Below, in pieces: positions 57,008-64,000 of a DNA stretch of 64,000 nucleotides. The notes below the pieces were generated by a model that did no database searches, had not been told where the DNA came from, and was given only the letters and a program-made list of their open reading frames with translations. Position 1 is the first letter of the stretch, and the number at the start of each line of letters is the position of its first letter. The translations under genes were made by a program, and so were the position numbers. Origin of the DNA: an uncultured Saprospiraceae bacterium (GTDB lineage Bacteria; Bacteroidota; Bacteroidia; Chitinophagales; Saprospiraceae); the NCBI GenBank assembly GCA_937928575.1, contig CALFWW010000101.1, positions 22,156 to 86,155 of the forward strand, written 5' to 3'.

Positions 57008-57730
57008 TCAGAATAATAGAATACCCGCTCCCAAGGTAAAATTCATATAAAGTGAATTTGATTTTTTAAGCTCATTGGGTGAAAAAGCATAAGAGCGCCC
57101 ATCATTTAATAAGGGGTTTTCGATCGTAAATTTATATCCATATTCAAGCGCATAACTTATTGTAAACTTATCTTTGATAATCTTACGAAGTCCTGACGAA
57201 AATGCAACGCCGAATAAATTCAGATGAGTTTTTTTATACAATAAATTAAATGCTGCTCTTTCCACTCCTTCAAACTTTTCGTTTGAATCTGCATATTTTG
57301 TTGGAGAAGCAAGAGCGCTACCATAATAAAATTTGTATCCGTAATAAAAACCTATTGGGGCCAAAGTCCGTTTAGATCTTCTTGCGGTACGATAAAATCC
57401 TAGACCAATAGTTTGTGTACTAATCCGATACTTAAGAGCTGGTTGGTCGGGAAAATTTAATAATGGACTTTGTGTTACATTGTATAGTTGATAGTCAGCT
57501 TCTACGGCAATATAACGATAGCGATTTCTCACCCAATTGAGTGAAATTTTAGCTGCAGGTTTGAGCGTTACAATCCCGCCCTCCCCACTCTGAAGTTTAA
57601 GATTGGCGTGAGGTCCGAGATGACCTTCAACAAAAAAGCGCTTTCCTAAATATCCTGGCGCCTGCCCTTGACAATTTAATGTTAGAAACAAGAATAATTT
57701 AACAATAAAAAAACGTATGTATAATTGCAT
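57008..57730 (-). CDS. outer membrane beta-barrel-like protein (~240 aa)
   Basis: The frame opens at 57763, but the ATG at 57730 (MQLYIRFFIVKLFLFLTLNCQGQ) gives a signal peptide start just 5 bp before the stop of the M48 protease gene, which ends at 57735. The mature protein is a barrel-like sequence with aromatic strand ends (RYRYIAVEADYQLYNV, PIGFYYGYKFYYGS, SYALEYGYKFTIEN) and C-terminal GAGILLF. Likely an outer membrane protein of unknown function, translationally coupled to the protease. Confidence 0.75.
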   Translation of the reverse strand: MQLYIRFFIVKLFLFLTLNCQGQAPGYLGKRFFVEGHLGPHANLKLQSGEGGIVTLKPAAKISLNWVRNRYRYIAVEADYQLYNVTQSPLLNFPDQPALKYRISTQTIGLGFYRTARRSKRTLAPIGFYYGYKFYYGSALASPTKYADSNEKFEGVERAAFNLLYKKTHLNLFGVAFSSGLRKIIKDKFTISYALEYGYKFTIENPLLNDGRSYAFSPNELKKSNSLYMNFTLGAGILLF

Positions 57731-57734
57731 TAAA

Positions 57735-59918
57735 TTATTTTGAAATTTGAAAAAATACATCATAAAGCTCAGACTTTAAAAAGACGTCATCTAAGGAAAA
57801 TGGTCCAAAATCCGATTTAATATAAGAACGTCTACCGTTTGTTACATCAAAGATGGTTACAGCTAAAAACGACTTGATATTCTTGTTGAATAAGCGACCT
57901 AAAAATGTGGATGGTTCTTGAGAAATAACACTTAAAGAGAGAAAGTAATCGGTACCATATTTAGAAGCAATTTTCTCTATGTATTCTTGGTTGTATCCTA
58001 GACTAAGAAAACCTTCCGTGTTGAATTGATTGTCAACCCATTCCTTTGTAGCCACTAAGTCATTAAGTTGGTCGACGTCATTTGCTTTTAGACTGTTGCC
58101 ATCAATAAATTCAACTTTTACATCGTTTAATACTGCTGAAGAAGAAATAATTTCTTTGAGTGCTACTCGGCGTTGATTGCTTTTAATACGTCCAAGTTTT
58201 GGTTTTGATTTGGAACCGTCAAGATGTATGAATAGTGGATTAACGACCAGTACTTTTTTAACTCCCAATGATCGTCCTTTCTTATTAATTTTATTTCGAT
58301 AATTTTGTAAATTTCTTCGACCTTCATAGGTGCTGCTAGAAAAATGATCTTTTTCTTCTTGAAGTTTTTTACCAGCTTTAAATCCTTCAGTGGCGATACT
58401 CCGAAAATCGGTATCGTTTAGTACTTCAGAAAAAGCTAACAAATGCCACTTAACATCACCTTCTTTTTTACCTTTTCGATTTTGTTTTATTTTATCAATT
58501 TTAGAAAGTTCCTTTCCTTTATCTAGCGATGTGGTGTCATTAGCAGTTTCTGGAAGTTCAATCGTATAAAATTCATTAAGCGAATTCGCCTCATGAAACA
58601 TATGTAGATCAGCAAATAAATCAACAATCAATGCACGTAATGTCTTATTATCAGGAGCATTCAGATAGCGGTGATAATTGTATGCGATTGCTAAGATGTT
58701 TAATTCTTTGTCAGAAAGCTTATGTATTAAATGAAAAACCTGCTGTGATTGACCTTCAATATCCTTGTAATACGGAGAGGTTAATTTTTCTGAAAGTTCA
58801 TTGTTGTGGTACTTCGAAAGTCCGTACAATGCTTTGCCAATTATTTCTCGTGTAAAATCTGTTTCACCATAAATTTTTGTCATCAAAAAACCTGCATAAA
58901 TAGCTTCAGCAAGACTTTGACGATTCAGAAATAAGCGCGCCAACTCAACTCTGGACCTCAGCTGAATGTCAAGAAAACTTTCTTTCGAAATCAGGTAGTC
59001 TTTTTTCTCATTTACAGCCATTCCTTTTAGTCTTTGAGCAAACTGTTCATTTCGTTTTGACAACGCTGGATGGGTACTTTGTTCTTCATCTTCTTCAGCA
59101 GGATTAATAGCTTTCACTTCTTCTAAAAATAATTCCACTGGTAATGAAACCGATATTTTTTCTAAGACATTTTTTTCAAATACAATTTCATCAAAAGGTA
59201 AGTAGGAATAGCGAAGGATATCAAATACTCTCTGAATACTTTCGAAACTATAGTTAGTATTTAAAAAGTAAGTCAAACCTAGATCATCAGCTTCCATTTC
59301 CTGATCTCTTGAATATCGATTTTTTTCTAACGCCGCAATATCTAGTTGTTTTGTATTCAACCTTTTATTTTTGCTAAGCTTCCGGTCAACTTTTATTGTT
59401 TCCAGAAATTCTTCCAATCCATGATTCTCTTGAACATGAACTAACTCATGTGCTAGAATAAGTGCAAGTTGTGCTTCATTTTCTAATTGGGACAAAAGTC
59501 CGATTGACATAAATATAATCCCTTGATCAAGAGCGAAAGCATTGACCGCAGTGCTACGTAAAATATACACTCTTGGTTTTTTTTCTTTTAAAATTGGATT
59601 ACTTTCGACGACAACTTCTAGTACTTTGTTTACATATTTTCCAATAGGATCATTATATAAAATATATCCGCTTCTTAATAATTCGTCAACTGCATAAGTT
59701 ATCTCGAGGTAAAATTTTTCTCGATCTTTTTCATTCTCGAAACTATCTTCATTTCGGTTACTTTTTTTTAGACTTTCAGTATATTTATCAAATGAGGGAG
59801 TTATGTAATCTTCAGGTAATAAATCCTGATTAGAGAGGCGTTCGTAAGGTGAATTTTGTGCTATTGTTAGGATACAAAAGTTCAATAGAAAAAAAAGAGA
59901 AGTGAAAATATTTTTCAT
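57735..59918 (-). CDS. secreted M48-family metalloprotease (727 aa)
   Basis: Signal peptide at residues 1-20 (LTIAQ). The M48 peptidase domain (~110-290) has the zinc motif His157-Glu-Leu-Val-His161 in LAHELVHVQENHG and the third ligand Glu207 in RDQEMEADDLG. FALDQGIIFMSIGLL upstream is also typical of M48. The C-terminal ~430 residues are helical/TPR-like (AELARLFLNRQSLAEAIYAG) and then Lys-rich with a globular end (LGRIKSNQRRVALKEIIS). A periplasmic or secreted quality-control protease of the BepA/Loi-type group. The downstream barrel gene may be its partner or substrate. Confidence 0.88.
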   Translation of the reverse strand: MKNIFTSLFFLLNFCILTIAQNSPYERLSNQDLLPEDYITPSFDKYTESLKKSNRNEDSFENEKDREKFYLEITYAVDELLRSGYILYNDPIGKYVNKVLEVVVESNPILKEKKPRVYILRSTAVNAFALDQGIIFMSIGLLSQLENEAQLALILAHELVHVQENHGLEEFLETIKVDRKLSKNKRLNTKQLDIAALEKNRYSRDQEMEADDLGLTYFLNTNYSFESIQRVFDILRYSYLPFDEIVFEKNVLEKISVSLPVELFLEEVKAINPAEEDEEQSTHPALSKRNEQFAQRLKGMAVNEKKDYLISKESFLDIQLRSRVELARLFLNRQSLAEAIYAGFLMTKIYGETDFTREIIGKALYGLSKYHNNELSEKLTSPYYKDIEGQSQQVFHLIHKLSDKELNILAIAYNYHRYLNAPDNKTLRALIVDLFADLHMFHEANSLNEFYTIELPETANDTTSLDKGKELSKIDKIKQNRKGKKEGDVKWHLLAFSEVLNDTDFRSIATEGFKAGKKLQEEKDHFSSSTYEGRRNLQNYRNKINKKGRSLGVKKVLVVNPLFIHLDGSKSKPKLGRIKSNQRRVALKEIISSSAVLNDVKVEFIDGNSLKANDVDQLNDLVATKEWVDNQFNTEGFLSLGYNQEYIEKIASKYGTDYFLSLSVISQEPSTFLGRLFNKNIKSFLAVTIFDVTNGRRSYIKSDFGPFSLDDVFLKSELYDVFFQISK

Positions 59919-60192
59919 AAATATGGGTTGTGTGGCATTGATTTCTAAATATATTTATTTTTTTTGAAATTGACCGAATAAACTGGAATAATAAATTTTA
60001 CGACAGGAATTCATAGTGTATTTAAGCAGTTTTACTTAATTTGCAATTCCGATTGTTGCATTAATTCCAAGTGATGTTTTAAATGTAATCTAGTATGGTA
60101 TTCACATATTAGGTAGCTTCCCGAATTCTTCTTTTTTTATATAAGTTTTCAATTGTCACGAAATAAAATTATTTTTTTTGATAAGCGCTGAA

Positions 60193-62025
60193 ATGCTTGA
60201 ACTTTTGTCTAAATATGTAAGGGTAATATTATTGTTTCTTCTCAATAGTTGCATGATCAATATTTGCTTTGGTCAAACGCTTTCTTTTACGGAAATAAGT
60301 CAATCTATTGGTATTAATTTCAAACATGATTACCAGATTGAAATAGAACCTGTTAACTTGAGAGTGACTGCTGGGTTAGCAGTAGGTGATTATAACAATG
60401 ATGGGTTTCCAGATATTTATGTTGAGGCAGGCGATATCGGAAACAACTTGTTATTCAAGAATAGAGGAGATGGTACTTTTGTTGAAAAAGGCGAAGAAGC
60501 AGGTGTGCATTTACCTAATTTTCTTGGAAGCAGTCCTTTTTTTGTAGACTATGATAATGACGGATTTCAAGACTTAATGGTTGGAAGCTTAGACAGTCAA
60601 AACGTTCGAATATTTAAAAATATAGATGGTCAGACTTTTGAAGAAGTAACTAATGATGGCTTAAATTGCGCTGCACCAACTTATTCGTTTAGTGCAGGAG
60701 ATTTCAATAAAGATGGATTTGTAGATTTATTTCTGACGCATTGGAAAGAGGATAATTCGGAAAATCATATTTACAAAAATCAAAGAGATGGGACTTTTAA
60801 AAATGTAGATGCCGATGTTGATTTTTATAATCCTTTTGGAGATATCGATTTTACTTTTGCTGGAAATTTTACCGACTTCAATAATGACGGTTGGACTGAT
60901 CTATTAATTGCATCTGATTTTGGGACCTCACAAATTTGGGTCAATAATAACGGGAAAGCGTTTGACCACTTTACAGATACACAGATAATAAATGATGAAA
61001 ATGGAATGGGTACCGCAATTGGAGATTACAATAATGATGGATTGTTGGATTGGTTTGTAAGTTCAATTTTTGATTCAGATGGAGTAACTGAAGGAAATTG
61101 GGGCGCAAGTGGAAATCGACTTTACAAAAATCTCGGCAACAATCAATTTCAAAATGTCAGTGAGGAAAGTGGAATTCTTGATGGTGCATGGGGTTGGGGT
61201 TCAAGTTTTGCAGATTTAAATAATGATGGATATTTAGATATCGTTCAGACCAATGGTTGGCCTAAAGGAAGTGATCAATTTTATGCAGATACCACTAGAA
61301 TCTTTCTTTCAAATCAAGATGGCACCTTTACGGAGTCTGCAATAGATTGTGGTCTTAGAGATACCAAGCAGGGAAGAGGAATTTCAGTGTTAGATTATGA
61401 CCTTGATGGCGATTTGGATATTTTTATCAACAATTACAGAGATTATCCTTCTTTTTGGCGAAATGACTTAAACAATAACAATCAATTTATTTCCATAAAA
61501 CTTATTCCTCAAGAAGGAGTTACGGCAATTGGAAGTAAGGTGTTAGTATATACGCAAGGTGTTCAACAAATCCGTGAGTTAAGATGCGGGACCAATTACA
61601 ATGGACAAAATCCTTTACAAATTCATTTTGGTCTGGGTGCTGTTTCACAAATTGATTCCTTAATCGTAAAATGGCCAAATGGGGAAATACAAAAACAATT
61701 TAATTTACTCACCAATCAATTTTTGGAGATAAGTCAAGATTTTAAATTCCTCCCGACAAATGAAGCTTTTTTTGTTTATCCCAACCCATTTGATGATAAC
61801 TTAACAACACAATTTCAAGGTGATTCGGAAAATAAATATCGATTGAGGTTGTGGGACAGCAGTGGCAAATTGATAGGTGAAAATGATAACTATTCAATTA
61901 TGGATAATTCTTGTTATTTTGAGTGGAATTTAAATGGGACCTCACGAATACCAGCAGGTTGTTATTTTATTCAACTTTATGAAAATAATCAAGTTGTAGA
62001 AAGTAAGAAAATTATAAAATACTGA
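60193..62025 (+). CDS. T9SS-exported FG-GAP/ASPIC-UnbV repeat protein (~610 aa)
   Basis: The ATG at 60193 (MLELLSKYVRVILLFLLNSC...CFGQ) starts a signal peptide and is preferred to a TTG at 60178. Residues ~40-440 hold FG-GAP/VCBS beta-propeller repeats with Ca-binding DYNNDGFPD, DYDNDGFQD, DFNKDGFVD, DFNNDGWTD, DYNNDGLLD, DLNNDGYLD and DYDLDGDLD. An ASPIC/UnbV domain is at ~450-515 (GSKVLVYTQGVQQIRELRCGTNYNGQ...LIVKWPNGEIQKQ). A T9SS sorting domain follows (VYPNPFDDNLTTQF...AGCYFIQLYENNQVV). Cell-surface or secreted adhesin-like or binding protein. It overlaps an operon with the lipoprotein gene 4 bp downstream. Confidence 0.9.
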   Translation: MLELLSKYVRVILLFLLNSCMINICFGQTLSFTEISQSIGINFKHDYQIEIEPVNLRVTAGLAVGDYNNDGFPDIYVEAGDIGNNLLFKNRGDGTFVEKGEEAGVHLPNFLGSSPFFVDYDNDGFQDLMVGSLDSQNVRIFKNIDGQTFEEVTNDGLNCAAPTYSFSAGDFNKDGFVDLFLTHWKEDNSENHIYKNQRDGTFKNVDADVDFYNPFGDIDFTFAGNFTDFNNDGWTDLLIASDFGTSQIWVNNNGKAFDHFTDTQIINDENGMGTAIGDYNNDGLLDWFVSSIFDSDGVTEGNWGASGNRLYKNLGNNQFQNVSEESGILDGAWGWGSSFADLNNDGYLDIVQTNGWPKGSDQFYADTTRIFLSNQDGTFTESAIDCGLRDTKQGRGISVLDYDLDGDLDIFINNYRDYPSFWRNDLNNNNQFISIKLIPQEGVTAIGSKVLVYTQGVQQIRELRCGTNYNGQNPLQIHFGLGAVSQIDSLIVKWPNGEIQKQFNLLTNQFLEISQDFKFLPTNEAFFVYPNPFDDNLTTQFQGDSENKYRLRLWDSSGKLIGENDNYSIMDNSCYFEWNLNGTSRIPAGCYFIQLYENNQVVESKKIIKY

Positions 62026-62029
62026 TAAA

Positions 62030-63790
62030 ATGAAATTGAGCTTTCAAGCATTAGCTTTTATCCTTATCTCGATTCTATTTGCCACCTGCAAGCAAGATGA
62101 TGAACTATCTTATGATACTACTTTTGGATCAATTTTTATAACCGTAAAGCATAACGGTGATGTAGTCCCGAATGCGAATGTCATTACAAACCCTGAGACT
62201 GGTATTTTTCAAACAGATTTTTTGGGAACAACCCTTATCAAAGATGTCGATCCAGCGACCTACCAAATCACTGCCCTACATCCAGATTATGGAAACGGAA
62301 TTGAAACAGCAATAGTTAATGTTGGTCAACTTTCTTCAGTTGATATTGAATTGGCTCCAGGAAATGTTCCAAATCCAACAGTAATTTTTATCTCTCCAAA
62401 CAATGGTGCTACAATAGATATAGATGTCGCTGCTGAATTCTCAATTATTGTCTCAGATGATTCAGATAGTCCTCAAAATATAAACCTTGAATGGACCAGT
62501 GATGTAGACGGATTGTTATCAACTGCTTCCGCATCGCCCAATGGAACAGCGGTTATATCTGTAGCTGACTTATCAGAAGGCGACCATGTAATTCAAGTTA
62601 TCGCTACTGATTCAGATGGATTTGTTGGCGGTGCAAGTGTTGGTATAACGGTACAAGATATACCAAATAGTGTGACTTTAAGCCCGCTACAAGGACTCGC
62701 TTCAGGAATTCAATTAAATTGGACAACTTCTGATGAGCCAACATTTTCAAGCTATAAAATTTATCAATCTGTAAATAACAATTCAAATTTTCAAGTGATC
62801 GAGACAATAGAAGATATTAACAATACCAGCTATACTGACAATAACTTGGTAGTAGGAAATAGTTATTACTATAGAATTGGATTAACACTTTCCGATGGAG
62901 AAGAGCGTTTAAGTAATACTCAATTTTTAGCTTATGATGGGGTTACGATTTATGTAGGTACTCAAGTTGAAAAGATGATTGTCGATCCTAATCGACCATT
63001 TATATATGCCATAGACCGAGTCAACAACGCTTTGTTATTTATAGACCTAAATCTTGGGGCATTAACCAAAACTGTCTTAATTGGTTTAAGTCCTGTAGAT
63101 ATGGATTTGAGTTTGGATGGGGATAAATTATACATTGCAAATTTTGGAAGTACTCAAATAAATGTAATCAACCTTAATGAACAAGAAATTGACTTTAGCT
63201 TTTTCGTCGATACAGATGTAGGTACTTGGGATGGGAATCCATATAGGTTTGCTGTGTTGTCAAATAATCGTGTAGCTTTTGTTAGCGAAGATCAGTTTAG
63301 TAATATAAAGATTGTTGATGCAACGACAGGTGTAAATATCCTGTTTGGTGAGACTGTTGATGAACCTAATTTATTTACAGATCCATCTGGCAATATTCTT
63401 TATGTTGCAGAATCTAGTTCTACTGGTAGTCAGCTTTTGAGATATGATGTGAGCGGAAACTCATTGAATCAGGTTGACGAATCAACATCGGTTGCCGCGT
63501 GGGAAAGATCAGGATTTATAACATTTGATGGTCAGTATATCTTTTTTAGAAGACAAAAAATTCTTGCCAATAATTTACAATCTGTTCTAGGAACATTTCC
63601 GGAAGAAGTTTATGCTTCCAATGCAAATGGTTCGATTGTGCTCGGAGGAGAGCAGTATTATGATGGCAATACATTTGCGATTCTTGGTACTTTACCAGTG
63701 AGTTCTACAGTAATAGCTGCAGACCCCAACAATGATGTATTTTACATTTATGATGAAGAGAATAGTAATATTGTTTTGCTTAATCCATAA
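62030..63790 (+). CDS. surface lipoprotein with carboxypeptidase-regulatory, Fn3-like and beta-propeller domains (586 aa)
   Basis: Lipobox LFATC20 after the signal. Residues ~30-90 resemble a carboxypeptidase-D regulatory-like domain (GSIFITVKHNGDVVPNANVITNP...DVDPATYQITALHPDYG). An Ig-like segment is at ~110-205 (SPNNGATIDIDVAAEFSIIVSDDSDS) and an Fn3-like one at ~210-300 (GIQLNWTTSDEPTFSSYKIYQS...NNTSYTDNNLVVGNSYYYRIGLT). The C-terminus is a YVTN-type propeller (AIDRVNNALLFIDLNLG, LSPVDMDLSLDGDKLYIANFG). It lacks a T9SS tail but is probably outer-membrane exposed with the FG-GAP protein 4 bp upstream. Confidence 0.85.
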   Translation: MKLSFQALAFILISILFATCKQDDELSYDTTFGSIFITVKHNGDVVPNANVITNPETGIFQTDFLGTTLIKDVDPATYQITALHPDYGNGIETAIVNVGQLSSVDIELAPGNVPNPTVIFISPNNGATIDIDVAAEFSIIVSDDSDSPQNINLEWTSDVDGLLSTASASPNGTAVISVADLSEGDHVIQVIATDSDGFVGGASVGITVQDIPNSVTLSPLQGLASGIQLNWTTSDEPTFSSYKIYQSVNNNSNFQVIETIEDINNTSYTDNNLVVGNSYYYRIGLTLSDGEERLSNTQFLAYDGVTIYVGTQVEKMIVDPNRPFIYAIDRVNNALLFIDLNLGALTKTVLIGLSPVDMDLSLDGDKLYIANFGSTQINVINLNEQEIDFSFFVDTDVGTWDGNPYRFAVLSNNRVAFVSEDQFSNIKIVDATTGVNILFGETVDEPNLFTDPSGNILYVAESSSTGSQLLRYDVSGNSLNQVDESTSVAAWERSGFITFDGQYIFFRRQKILANNLQSVLGTFPEEVYASNANGSIVLGGEQYYDGNTFAILGTLPVSSTVIAADPNNDVFYIYDEENSNIVLLNP

Positions 63791-63820
63791 ACATGCACGG
63801 TTCGTTTTTTTAGAAAAATA

Positions 63821-64000
63821 AATACAATTATGCAGATTGTATTATATAATTGCGGTTTCAATATGGAGGAAAAATTTTCAAAGGTCAAGGCGGAAAACGC
63901 AAGTATCCCCTTTGGGCTATCGAGCCTGCCTGGATGCGCCAAGCAGACAGGGCTTTCCAACGAAGAGATTTGGAAATTTTTCTCATAGAAAGCCCGCTAT
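63821..64000. mobile_element. MITE-like repeat, copy 3 (3' end cut by window edge)
   Basis: AGATTGTATTATATAATTGC (~63833) matches the reverse complement of the right arm of copy 2 (AAATTGTAGTATATAATTAC), and GAGCCTGCCTGGATGCGCCA (63919 region) plus CAGACAGGGCTTTCCAACGA match the core. The right end reads GGAAATTTTTCTCATAGAAA, the same as the other copies, and then runs off the window. The copy is more diverged in the middle (AAAACGCAAGTATCCCCTTT). Confidence 0.8.

Overview
The window comes from the chromosome of a free-living member of the Bacteroidota, probably of the Saprospiria/Lewinella type. The evidence is a 290-residue primary sigma factor without the long N-terminal regions, several secreted proteins ending in a type IX secretion (T9SS) sorting domain, AT-rich DNA with no Shine-Dalgarno sequences, TAnnTTTG-like promoter words, and SusD-free but OmpA- and barrel-rich envelope genes. 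No phage, plasmid, CRISPR or rRNA is visible. One tRNA, tRNA-Arg(CCG), is present.

Layout. 1-3047: two tandem, paralogous T9SS-exported repeat proteins (the first cut by the window edge) with a duplicated 3' end/leader. 3666-9633: the primary sigma factor rpoD, small envelope proteins, a lipoprotein and purC, with intergenic DNA full of palindromic and foldback repeats. 9634-24176: saccharopine-dehydrogenase-like enzyme, an OmpA-like coiled-coil protein with a multi-barrel outer membrane protein, galactokinase, lipoproteins, a transglutaminase-like protein, tRNA-Arg, an MFS exporter, DUF2490 and OsmC proteins, and a thioredoxin-SPOR fusion. 24916-32408: an aromatic amino acid decarboxylase-like enzyme, lpxD, an arylsulfotransferase with a T9SS tail, a secreted endonuclease/phosphatase, a cytochrome c lipoprotein and another T9SS protein.

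32773-47532 is a fatty-acyl-CoA catabolic island. It contains a split ACAD10/11-like module (acyl-CoA dehydrogenase, SDR, acyl-CoA-type phosphotransferase), a second SDR, two zinc-free alcohol dehydrogenase-like reductases separated by an IS1182-like insertion sequence, a 2,4-dienoyl-CoA reductase (fadH), and an SDR / MaoC hydratase / acyl-CoA dehydrogenase pair that looks like an alpha-beta heteromer. Together these could activate, dehydrogenate, hydrate and reduce unusual (4-hydroxy, branched or unsaturated) acyl-CoAs. The substrate is inferred, not shown.

47533-64000: tandem repeats and a decayed gene, an Fe-S type APS/PAPS reductase (cysH), malic enzyme (maeB), a large SWIM/SNF2 helicase, a MATE exporter, an M48 metalloprotease with an outer membrane partner, and a two-gene unit of an FG-GAP/ASPIC T9SS protein and a beta-propeller lipoprotein.

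The most distinctive non-coding features are a ~190-bp MITE-like family with long terminal inverted repeats (three copies), an unusual A-B-C-A'-B'-C' array of short palindromes, several large foldback repeats, dispersed CCGTTCA-type heptamer runs, and a possible small RNA gene around 10986-11179.
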